64,000 nt of DNA, taken from contig CAIUPE010000141.1 of the NCBI GenBank assembly GCA_903900975.1, positions 1 to 64,000 of the forward strand. The letters run 5' to 3'. This DNA is from an uncultured Hyphomicrobiales bacterium (GTDB lineage: Bacteria; Pseudomonadota; Alphaproteobacteria; Rhizobiales; Beijerinckiaceae). A program made the position numbers and the translations under genes. Numbering within the stretch: the first letter of the stretch is position 1; every line of letters begins with the position of its first letter. The notes beneath the pieces are model-generated. The model did no database searches, had not been told where the DNA came from, and saw only the letters and a program-made list of their open reading frames with translations. Shown one piece after another: positions 39,051-46,746 of the stretch.

Positions 39051-39890
39051 TTATCCGGTGACAACCTCGCAATCGGCACGTGCTCCCCACTCAGCCCAAG
39101 AGCCATCGTAAAGCGCTTCGACCGGATGGCCAATGCTTTCCAAAGCCAGCGCGAGAATGGCGGCCGATACGCCCGAGCCGCAGCTGGTGATGATGGGTTC
39201 AGCCAGATTGACGCCCGCTTTTTCAAAGGCTGCGACAATTGCATCCCGCGACATCAAGCGACCTTCAGCAACGATATCGGCAAATTGGACGTTAAAGCTG
39301 CCCGGCATATGGCCGGAAGCCAGACCGGGCCGTGGCTCAGGCGCTTCGCCGCGAAAACGTGCGGCAGGCCGAGCATCAACGATTTGAGCCCTTTTGGTCT
39401 GCAATGCCGTTTTCACTAAGGCGAGATCAGCAACCTCGGAAGCCTTGAAATGCGGTGTAAAGGATTTGGCGGGTTTGGTCGTGGCATCATTTGTCCATGC
39501 GCGGTCTTCCGCCCGCCATCTCGGGGCGCCACCTTCCAGAATAGAAACGCGTGCAGCGCCCATCACGCGAAAGGTCCACCAGACCCGGGGGGCCGCAAAC
39601 AGTCCGGCGCCATCATAGATCACAATATGGTCCGAATCCGAAACACCCATAGCACCGACCCGAGCAGCAAAGTCGCCGGGATTCGGCAGCATATGGGGGA
39701 GGGAGCTGCTTGTATCGGCCACAGCATCAATATCGAAATGCACGGCTCCCGAAATATGACCCGCTTGGTATTCAGCTTTGCCGTCGCGATTCATGGTAGG
39801 CAAATACCAACTTGCATCAATAAGGCTGACGTCGGCATCGTTGAGATGCTCGGCGAGCCAATCGGTCGTGACGAAATTAGATGGCTTCAT
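39051..39890 (-). CDS. sseA: 3-mercaptopyruvate/thiosulfate sulfurtransferase
   Basis: 279 aa, two rhodanese domains. The second has the active Cys in CGSGVSAA, the loop form of mercaptopyruvate sulfurtransferase (CGSGVT/S) rather than the CRxGR/K form of thiosulfate rhodanese. The first domain has 'DASWYLPTMNRD' and 'GHISGAVHFDID'. It starts inside the stop of the tRNA-editing gene (ATGA) and is the last gene of a cysteine-related operon. Confidence 0.9.
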   Translation of the reverse strand: MKPSNFVTTDWLAEHLNDADVSLIDASWYLPTMNRDGKAEYQAGHISGAVHFDIDAVADTSSSLPHMLPNPGDFAARVGAMGVSDSDHIVIYDGAGLFAAPRVWWTFRVMGAARVSILEGGAPRWRAEDRAWTNDATTKPAKSFTPHFKASEVADLALVKTALQTKRAQIVDARPAARFRGEAPEPRPGLASGHMPGSFNVQFADIVAEGRLMSRDAIVAAFEKAGVNLAEPIITSCGSGVSAAILALALESIGHPVEALYDGSWAEWGARADCEVVTG

Positions 39891-40621
39891 GGGGCTAAGT
39901 CCTCGGTTTCGGCGAAGGCGATCCGCACGCGGCGGTTTTGCTTGCCCTTCTTCTCAATAGCGGTAACGACGATCCGCCCGATTTCCGATGTGTTGTGAAC
40001 ATGGGTGCCACCGCAGGGCTGGAGATCTAACCCAGCGATGTCGACCAGACGAACCCGACCAGTCCCGATGGGCGGCTTCACGGACAGGGTTTTTACCAGC
40101 CCCGGATTGCTTTCGAGTTCCTCGTCGGTAATCCAGCGGAACGTAACATCCGCGTTTAGCCCAATACGGCGGTTGAGATCTGCCGTGATCGCATCTTTGT
40201 CGAGACCGGCATCAGGGATATCAAAATCGAGTCGCCCTTCGCCGTCTCCAATCGCGCCGCCTGTGACGGGAAAAGGCAGCGTTGTGGTCAACAAATGCAG
40301 GGCCGTGTGAATTCGCATGCGGTCAAAGCGCTTGGCCCAATCGAGCACAAGCGTCACGCGCTCGCCGATAGCGGGCGGAGCGGACCCCTCGGCTAAAACA
40401 TGAATGACCTCGCTTTTGTCCTCGCCGTAAACGGTTGTCGCAATCTGAAGCGAGGTTCCGTCACCACGGAGCAGAACACCCGAATCGCCTGGTTGACCAC
40501 CACCGGTCGCATAAAAAATGGTCCGGTCGACACAAATACCGCCGCGATCATTCACACTCATCACATGAGCGGTGCACTCTTTGAGATAGGCATCATCGCG
40601 AAAGAGCAGTTCGGTACTCAC
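39887..40621 (-). CDS. alaX: Alanyl-tRNA editing protein AlaX
   Basis: Stand-alone trans-editing hydrolase that removes Ser (or Gly) from mischarged tRNA-Ala. 244 aa. The zinc-site motifs are intact: HTALH in 'MRIHTALHLLTT' and CGGTH in 'LQPCGGTHVHNTSEIG'. The N-terminal strand part has 'FYATGGGQPGDSG' as in AlaRS editing domains. The start is a GTG at 40621 that overlaps the cysteine synthase stop (GTGA). A longer frame upstream overlaps that gene and has no similarity. Confidence 0.9.
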   Translation of the reverse strand: MSTELLFRDDAYLKECTAHVMSVNDRGGICVDRTIFYATGGGQPGDSGVLLRGDGTSLQIATTVYGEDKSEVIHVLAEGSAPPAIGERVTLVLDWAKRFDRMRIHTALHLLTTTLPFPVTGGAIGDGEGRLDFDIPDAGLDKDAITADLNRRIGLNADVTFRWITDEELESNPGLVKTLSVKPPIGTGRVRLVDIAGLDLQPCGGTHVHNTSEIGRIVVTAIEKKGKQNRRVRIAFAETEDLAP

Positions 40622-41652
40622 GGCAGAAAATCCGGTTGTATCGTCGACGTCCGTTCGAGCCACGCCGGAACAGGCAGGTCTTTCGAGCGTAAGAATTCGG
40701 GGTTGTACAATTTCGAGGCGTATCGCGCTCCGCCATCGCACAAGATCGTTACAACCGTATGTCCGGGGCCCAAAGAGCGGGCAAGGTGAATGGCGCCTGC
40801 GACATTGATGCCAGAGGAGCCGCCGAGCGACATGCCCTCTTCGGCGAGCAAGGCAAAGGTTAGCGGTATGGCTTCGCTATCGTGAATCTGGAAGGCGATA
40901 TCGATGGGCGCATCTTCGAGATTTTTCGTAATGCGGCCTTGCCCGATGCCCTCGGTGATCGACGATCCTTCCGATTTTAAGATACCATCGGTGTAATAGG
41001 AATAAAGCGCGGCCCCCATGGGATCGGCAAGGCCGATTTTGATCGAAGGGTTAAAACGCTTCAAGCCCATGCCAGTGCCTGCCAGCGTGCCGCCGGTGCC
41101 AACCGCGCATATGAATCCGTCGATTTTGCCGCCCGTCTGTGCCCAAATCTCGGGCGCGGTCGTATCGATATGCCCTTGCCGGTTGGCGACATTGTCGAAC
41201 TGATTGGCCCAGATCACCCCATTCTTTTCGGTGGTCGCCAACTTTTCAGCCAGTCGGCCAGAAAGTTTGACGTAATTATTGGGATTGGAATAAGGGACGG
41301 CCGGAACTTCGATCAGTTCAGCGCCCATTTGCCTTAGCGCGTTCTTTTTCTCGATCGATTGTGTGTCCGGAATAACAATGACGGTTTTAAGGCCCAGAGC
41401 ATTACCTACCAGCGCCAGACCAATGCCGGTATTTCCGGCAGTACCTTCGACAATGGTGCCGCCAGGTCTCAATCGGCCCGTAGCCATCGCATCGCGGATC
41501 ATCGCCAGCGCCGCACGATCTTTTACTGAACCACCTGGATTCATGAATTCGGCTTTACCGAGAATGGTGCATCCCGTCGCTTCCGACGCCCGTTTTAGCC
41601 GAATGAGCGGTGTGTTGCCGATTGCTTCTAAGACGTCTTCAGCGATTTGCAT
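40618..41652 (-). CDS. cysK: Cysteine synthase A
   Basis: PLP-dependent O-acetylserine sulfhydrylase, 344 aa from the ATG at 41652 (MQIAEDVLEAIGNTPLIRL). The PLP lysine is in NPGGSVKDRA, the phosphate-binding TAGNTGIG and GTGGTLAGTG loops are present, and the C-terminal Ser/Gly-rich 'LGGSSGINVAGA' follows. The open frame extends another 108 codons upstream but only with low-similarity sequence. It heads the cysK-alaX-sseA operon and diverges from chrR across 176 bases. Confidence 0.93.
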   Translation of the reverse strand: MQIAEDVLEAIGNTPLIRLKRASEATGCTILGKAEFMNPGGSVKDRAALAMIRDAMATGRLRPGGTIVEGTAGNTGIGLALVGNALGLKTVIVIPDTQSIEKKNALRQMGAELIEVPAVPYSNPNNYVKLSGRLAEKLATTEKNGVIWANQFDNVANRQGHIDTTAPEIWAQTGGKIDGFICAVGTGGTLAGTGMGLKRFNPSIKIGLADPMGAALYSYYTDGILKSEGSSITEGIGQGRITKNLEDAPIDIAFQIHDSEAIPLTFALLAEEGMSLGGSSGINVAGAIHLARSLGPGHTVVTILCDGGARYASKLYNPEFLRSKDLPVPAWLERTSTIQPDFLP

Positions 41653-41768
41653 CGAACCGGCGATCCCAATCTTTGAGGAAGGTTCTGTAGTGGTACTGTG
41701 CGTCGATCTTTTCGGCAACAGAGCTTTGGGACGAGGTGGGCTGATTTTTTGTCGGATCGACCAACCCC

Positions 41769-41797
41769 TAATCCGAATGATCGATTGTGACGTAAGA
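41769..41797 (+). promoter_or_regulatory. ECF11/RpoE-type promoter of chrR
   Basis: TAATCC (41769-41774), exactly 18 bases, TAAGA (41793-41797). The RpoE-ChrR consensus of Rhodobacter is TGATCC, 18 bases, TAAGA, so only one base differs. The transcript would start near 41804, about 25 bases before the TTG start of chrR. Confidence 0.55.
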
Positions 41798-41828
41798 CTC
41801 ATGTAAAAATATTCATGGAGTTTGAGTT

Positions 41829-42488
41829 TTGGGCATAGGTTCGAACACCAACCAAGATGACAGCGGATTAAATGCACTGTTAGCCGATTATGCGGCGGGT
41901 CGATTATCCGCGCCTTTGCATGGCTTGGTGGCTGGTCATTTGGTGATGAAGTCCGAAAATCGCGCCTTTGTCGCAACGCTTGAGGCGATGAAGGCCGCTA
42001 GCCTAGAATTGCGGGATAATGTGCCTCTTTCGGATCGGAATAAGGTGCTTGCTAGGATATTGAGCGCAGTAGAACATGTGCCGGTTGCCGAACAATCTCC
42101 CTCGCATGCCCTTATTCCTCCTCCCGTCGCCGCCTTTATTGGCGATGATTGGCCGAATTTGAAATGGCATACCGTTATGCCCGGGCTCAAGGAAGTGCGC
42201 TTACCTTGTGAGGCGGGCACGGATGCGTCGCTGCTATGGATCAAGGCCGGTCGTGTCATGCCGGCACATAGCCATGATGGTACAGAAGTTACACTGGTAC
42301 TTCAGGGCGGGTTCTCGGATGGAAACGGACATTATTGCCGAGGCGATATCGCCATTGCCGATTCAGACGTTGAGCACCGGCCGCGAGCTGATGAGGGCGA
42401 CGATTGCGTTTGCTTTGTCGTGAATGATGCCCCTTTGCGTATGACGGGTCCGATTGCACGTTTCATTTATCGTATGCGAGGGCATTGA
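41829..42488 (+). CDS. chrR: ChrR-like anti-sigma factor with cupin domain
   Basis: 219 aa, similar to ChrR of Rhodobacter along its whole length. The N-terminal anti-sigma part has 'NALLADYAAGRLS' and H37, but the other zinc ligands are gone: Lys41 and Asn44 replace the CxxC, and the early His is missing. The C-terminal cupin keeps its metal set H147, H149, E153 and H183 (AHSHDGTEVTLVLQGGF, VEHRP). ChrR normally holds its sigma factor until singlet oxygen frees it. No sigma gene is adjacent. The start is TTG with GGAG 8 bases upstream. Confidence 0.85.
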   Translation: MGIGSNTNQDDSGLNALLADYAAGRLSAPLHGLVAGHLVMKSENRAFVATLEAMKAASLELRDNVPLSDRNKVLARILSAVEHVPVAEQSPSHALIPPPVAAFIGDDWPNLKWHTVMPGLKEVRLPCEAGTDASLLWIKAGRVMPAHSHDGTEVTLVLQGGFSDGNGHYCRGDIAIADSDVEHRPRADEGDDCVCFVVNDAPLRMTGPIARFIYRMRGH

Positions 42489-42489
42489 G

Positions 42490-43287
42490 TTGGCCAATCT
42501 TTATCGAGCATCACCGAAAGACGGCATTGCATGGGTGACGGGCGCAAGCTCGGGTATTGGGCGCGGTACGGCGTTAGAATTGGCGCGTCGCGGCTATACC
42601 GTGGTTGCGACAGCTCGCCGCGTGCAGGAGTTGGAACATCTCGCCTCGGAGGCTAAAGGCCTATCGGGACGGATTGTCCCTGCAACCTGCGATGTAACCG
42701 ATCCGGAAAGCATGGTTTGGTTGGTAGAACGGCTGGAGAGGGAGCATGGCGATATCGTGCTCGCTTTCCTCAATGCCGGCATTTATTTTCCGCTGCGGGC
42801 CAATCCGTTCGATGCGGAGGCCTTCCGCAAAACCTTTGACGTTAATGTCTATGGCGTCATTAATGGTATAGCGGCTGTTTTACCGCGTATGGTCAAGCGC
42901 AAGCGCGGACAGATCGCCTTGAATGGGTCGGTGGCCGGTTATGGTGGATTGCCGCGCGCGGCCGCTTATGCGGGCAGTAAGGCAGCATTGATCGCGATGG
43001 CGGAAAGCTTGAAGTTTGATACAGACCTGCTGGGCCTTACGCTTCAAATCGTTAATCCCGGATTCGTTGAAACGCCACTGACAGCGCTTAACGATCACCC
43101 GATGCCATTTTTGATGAAGCTCGACGAGGCATCACGCAGAATCTGTGATGGATTCGAGCAAGGCGGCTTCGAGATCACATTTCCCAAGCGCCTTGCCTTT
43201 ATCCTGAAGGCGCTGAATCTGCTGCCATATCGCGCTTATTTCGGGTTGATCGCGGCTATGACCGGCTGGAACAATAAGGCCCCTTAG
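42490..43287 (+). CDS. SDR-family oxidoreductase (stress-linked)
   Basis: 265 aa from a TTG at 42490 (GAGGG 8 bases upstream, one base after the chrR stop). TGASSGIG near 17-24 of the product, NAG, and the YAGSK active site. The C-terminus is hydrophobic (LNLLPYRAYFGLIAAM), hinting at membrane contact. A dehydrogenase of this kind accompanies cfa, DUF1365 and amine-oxidase genes in the singlet-oxygen regulons of alphaproteobacteria. It overlaps cfa tail to tail by 4 bases. Confidence 0.85.
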   Translation: MANLYRASPKDGIAWVTGASSGIGRGTALELARRGYTVVATARRVQELEHLASEAKGLSGRIVPATCDVTDPESMVWLVERLEREHGDIVLAFLNAGIYFPLRANPFDAEAFRKTFDVNVYGVINGIAAVLPRMVKRKRGQIALNGSVAGYGGLPRAAAYAGSKAALIAMAESLKFDTDLLGLTLQIVNPGFVETPLTALNDHPMPFLMKLDEASRRICDGFEQGGFEITFPKRLAFILKALNLLPYRAYFGLIAAMTGWNNKAP

Positions 43288-44531
43288 GTCTTGGCATAGA
43301 TGATTTGGCGGACATCGATATTTCCCGCGCGAAATCCGGCTTCGCAATAAGCAAGGTAATATTCCCACATCCGGCGAAAGCGCTCGTCAAATCCCAACGG
43401 CGTTAATTCGGGCCAAGCCGCGCGGAATTTATCACGCCAAGCGGCCAGTGTGTCGGCATAGTCAATGCCAAATATGCGTTCATGGCGAATGGCCATTCCT
43501 ACTTTTTCGCCCAGTGATTTCATGATCGAGGGCGATGGCAGCATGCCGCCGGGAAAAATATAACGCCGTATGAAATCAACTTCGAGACGATAGGACTCAA
43601 AAAACTGGTCCTGAATGGTAATCACCTGAAGACCGGCGACGCCAGTCGGTGTCAAACGTTCGGCAAGCGTATTAAAATAAACCGGCCAGTATTGCTCGCC
43701 GACGGCTTCAAACATTTCGATCGATGCGATTCGATCATAGTGACCGATTTCATCGCGGTAATCTTGAAGCTTAATGTTAACTTTATCAGTTAAACCTTGA
43801 TCAAATATGCGCTTTTTAGCAAAATCATATTGTTCTTGTGAAATAGTCAGTCCGGTTACCTTGCAACCGATTTCTTTAGCGGCAAATTCGGCAAATCCGC
43901 CCCAGCCGCAACCGATTTCCAGTACCGAATGATGGTCCGTTATGCCCGTTTCGCGCACAAGGGTGGCATATTTATTCTGTTGGCCCTGATATAAGTCCTT
44001 TCCATCGGCGGTAAACAACGCTGACGAATAGGTCATGGATGGGTCGAGCCAGCGCGAGTAAAATGCATTGCCCAAATCATAATGGGCGTGAATGTTACGC
44101 TTTGACCCCGATTTAGTGTTCCGATTCAACCAGTGCTTGAACAATTGCCAGAACCGGACAATCGGCCGGTCGGTCAACATTGATGAGATCAGATGGTGAT
44201 TGGCACAAAAAAGCTGCAAGAAAGTTGTGAGATCGGTGGCTTCCCATTCGCCGCGCAGAAACGACTCGGCAATCCCGATATCACCCGATGTCACCATGCG
44301 TTTCGCAAAGCGATAATCGTGCAGGATCATTTCGGCATTCGGTCCAGGCATTGCGCCACCAAAACGGAAGCAACGGCCATCGGGCAATTGAACCACCAGC
44401 GAACCCACCTCGATTTTCGACGCAAAATCAAACGCTTTGCGCATGAGATACGGCAAGCCCTGACGACTTTGGCTAAAGATTTCAGAGGTTATCTGGACCG
44501 ATTCCAAGGATGTTTCGGGATCGTTCAGCAT
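43284..44531 (-). CDS. cfa: Cyclopropane-fatty-acyl-phospholipid synthase
   Basis: 415 aa SAM-dependent enzyme that methylenates unsaturated acyl chains in membrane phospholipid. N-terminal lipid-binding part, then the SAM site VLEIGCGWGGFAEFAA near residue 197, 'GLTISQEQYDFAKKRI', and 'FIRRYIFPGGMLPS'. CfaA belongs to the photo-oxidative regulon of Rhodobacter. Last gene of the phr operon; its start overlaps the DUF1365 stop by 7 bases. Confidence 0.95.
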   Translation of the reverse strand: MLNDPETSLESVQITSEIFSQSRQGLPYLMRKAFDFASKIEVGSLVVQLPDGRCFRFGGAMPGPNAEMILHDYRFAKRMVTSGDIGIAESFLRGEWEATDLTTFLQLFCANHHLISSMLTDRPIVRFWQLFKHWLNRNTKSGSKRNIHAHYDLGNAFYSRWLDPSMTYSSALFTADGKDLYQGQQNKYATLVRETGITDHHSVLEIGCGWGGFAEFAAKEIGCKVTGLTISQEQYDFAKKRIFDQGLTDKVNIKLQDYRDEIGHYDRIASIEMFEAVGEQYWPVYFNTLAERLTPTGVAGLQVITIQDQFFESYRLEVDFIRRYIFPGGMLPSPSIMKSLGEKVGMAIRHERIFGIDYADTLAAWRDKFRAAWPELTPLGFDERFRRMWEYYLAYCEAGFRAGNIDVRQIIYAKT

Positions 44532-45400
44532 GGTTTTTCCTCGCCACTAATCGTTTCCGCCCTTTTTGGGTCCGGATGGATGCGTTGGTCGTCATTTGGG
44601 AAACTCACCGCAGGTGGTGGCGCGGGCCGCGAGACGAGACGCATGCCCTTGGCCCATAAACGCAGCGCTTCCACGTGAATTCCAAGTACGATTTTGAGCG
44701 TAAGAAAGGGGATCGTCAAGCACAGAGCCAATACGTTTCTGCTCGTCAACCGGCGTTTTATGCCATGAAAGGTCGCAGCCAAAATAGGACTCTGGCCATC
44801 TTTGACCAAAATACGCAGCGCGAGGCGATCCGTCGGGGGGTGAATACGAAAAAAATAGCGCATGGCGAGCGGGTTAAACGGAGATACGTAGAACAGTTTT
44901 TCGCAGGCCTGACGGATCCCTGCAGGCGTGATTTGATCCGTTTGAACGGGTTCGACATAGGTGTGGGCCTGTCCGAATGTATTTCGAACTTCGTAGGCAA
45001 TGGCGCGCAAATTCCCGTCGCTGGAATAGCCGAAATAGACAGAAAGCGGATCGAAAACATATCCCAATATACGTGGATAACAGAGCAGTAGGACACGGCC
45101 ACCGGCGAGATCGACGCCAGCCTGATGAAACAGACCCAAGGCATAGGGGAGGAGAGCCGAACCATCTCGAATCCCGTGGTCCTTTTCGTAAAAACTCAGT
45201 ATATTGAAGCGGTTAATTGAAAAGAACGCACTTTGACGCTTGGCTTCCTGATAGGCTCCAAGATCCAGCAAAATTGAAAACACGCGATAACTGAACCGAT
45301 GGGTAACGGGCTTCATCCGCGCATGCATGACGGGGCCGACATACAGGCAAACCGGCTCAGGCGGCGGCAGAAATCGTGTGTCTGCCCCGGCCAACATCAT
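44525..45400 (-). CDS. DUF1365 family protein
   Basis: 291 aa. 'LYVGPVMHARMKPVTHRFSYRVF' at the start and 'YPRILGYVFDPLSVYFGYS' are the hallmark segments of DUF1365; no catalytic set is known to me. It is almost always beside the amine oxidase and Cfa encoded here, so a part in making or modifying membrane lipids under stress is likely by association. Its ATG overlaps the stop of the amine oxidase (ATGA). Confidence 0.88.
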   Translation of the reverse strand: MMLAGADTRFLPPPEPVCLYVGPVMHARMKPVTHRFSYRVFSILLDLGAYQEAKRQSAFFSINRFNILSFYEKDHGIRDGSALLPYALGLFHQAGVDLAGGRVLLLCYPRILGYVFDPLSVYFGYSSDGNLRAIAYEVRNTFGQAHTYVEPVQTDQITPAGIRQACEKLFYVSPFNPLAMRYFFRIHPPTDRLALRILVKDGQSPILAATFHGIKRRLTSRNVLALCLTIPFLTLKIVLGIHVEALRLWAKGMRLVSRPAPPPAVSFPNDDQRIHPDPKRAETISGEEKPC

Positions 45401-46743
45401 TCGGCAGCCACGGCATAATCAGGCATCGGACGCCAATGGGGTATAACGCCCAAACGTTCGGCTACATCGAGACCCGACATCAAGCCATCTTCGTGAAAGC
45501 CATGGCGCGACCAAGCGCCACAGTACCACGAGCGGTTGGTGCCTTGAATTAGGTTGAGCCGAGGCTGTGCCGCTATGGCAGCCTTATCGAATTGCGGATG
45601 ATCATAAACATACGTCCCAAAGGTCAATTCCGCAGCTGGCGGTTCGGCGGGATTAAGCGTCACGAAAAGGGGGCAAGCGGGATCAATGCCTTGTAAATGG
45701 TTCATCCAGTAGCTGACGCATAATTCGGCGTTGCGTTCTTTGTCCTGAATCACGTTCCACGAACCCCATGCGCGCTTGCGACGGGGCATCAGACGTGGGT
45801 CGCGGTGCAGATATACAGTGTTGGGTTTATAGGCGATGGCACCCAGCACGCTCCGCTCTAGTGGCGTAGCATCGGCCAACATCGACAGGGACTGGTCAGT
45901 ATGCGTGGCCAACACAACGCCATCATATTCTGCTGTGGAACCATCAGCGAGTGTTAAGCTGACCCCATTGTCATGGCGGATCACGCGGGTAACCCGTGTC
46001 GAAAGTTTCAATCTGTCGCGATAGGCATCGATCATTTTTTCGACATATACCCGGCTGCCGCCCGTAACTGTGCGCCATTCGTGACCATTATATTGCAACA
46101 AATGATGATTGCTGAAAAACGAGATGAACGCTTTGACCGGAAAATTCAGCATGGATTGGGTCGACATCGACCAAATCGCAGCGCCCATCGGCAAAAGATA
46201 ATCGTCCTGAAAGCGGGTTGAAAACTGGTTGATCCTTAAATAATCGCCGAGCGTCCGTTCATCGAGTCGGTCATGTGTCAGATCGTCGGTTGCCATTTTA
46301 TTGAACCGCACAATTTCCAGAAGCATTTTTAGATAGCTTGGCGAAAGCAGGTTGCGCGGTTGGGCAAAAATGCCGCTGATAGTTCCGCGCGAACGGCCGC
46401 ACCACTCAAACCGACCTGCATCGACCGACAGAGCGAAGCTCATATCCGAGCCATGGGTTGCGACCTGCAAATGGTCTAGTAACGCCGTAAGATTGGGATA
46501 ATTAGGCTCGTTATAGACAATAAAGCCGGTATCAACCGAAATGGACTTGCCGTTGTAATCAATATCAACGGTCGCCGCGTGCCCACCGGCGCGGCTGTTC
46601 TGCTCATAAACCGTTATCTGGTGCCGCGGTGACGATGCCAAAGCATAGGCTGCCGCATTTCCAGCTATTCCAGTGCCGATAATGGCAATATTCATTGGCT
46701 TGCTCGATTTCGATATCGGTGGGTTGTGGGTCGCTATCGTCAT
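45397..46743 (-). CDS. FAD-dependent amine oxidase/desaturase-like protein
   Basis: 448 aa. An FAD-binding motif MNIAIIGTGIAGNAAAYAL at about 17-35, with the second strand 'YEQNSRAGGHAATVDID', then 'SVDTGFIVYNEPNYPNL'. This is the NAD(P)-binding amine-oxidase group (COG2907) found next to DUF1365 and Cfa. The precise substrate is unknown; a role in lipid modification is inferred from the neighbours. phr lies 3 bases upstream. Confidence 0.85.
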   Translation of the reverse strand: MTIATHNPPISKSSKPMNIAIIGTGIAGNAAAYALASSPRHQITVYEQNSRAGGHAATVDIDYNGKSISVDTGFIVYNEPNYPNLTALLDHLQVATHGSDMSFALSVDAGRFEWCGRSRGTISGIFAQPRNLLSPSYLKMLLEIVRFNKMATDDLTHDRLDERTLGDYLRINQFSTRFQDDYLLPMGAAIWSMSTQSMLNFPVKAFISFFSNHHLLQYNGHEWRTVTGGSRVYVEKMIDAYRDRLKLSTRVTRVIRHDNGVSLTLADGSTAEYDGVVLATHTDQSLSMLADATPLERSVLGAIAYKPNTVYLHRDPRLMPRRKRAWGSWNVIQDKERNAELCVSYWMNHLQGIDPACPLFVTLNPAEPPAAELTFGTYVYDHPQFDKAAIAAQPRLNLIQGTNRSWYCGAWSRHGFHEDGLMSGLDVAERLGVIPHWRPMPDYAVAAE

Positions 46744-46746
46744 GGA

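Noticed and set aside
41653-41976. N-terminal extension of cysteine synthase of up to 108 residues
   Set aside because: No similarity to the family, overlaps the chrR start and its promoter; the family start is the ATG at 41652.
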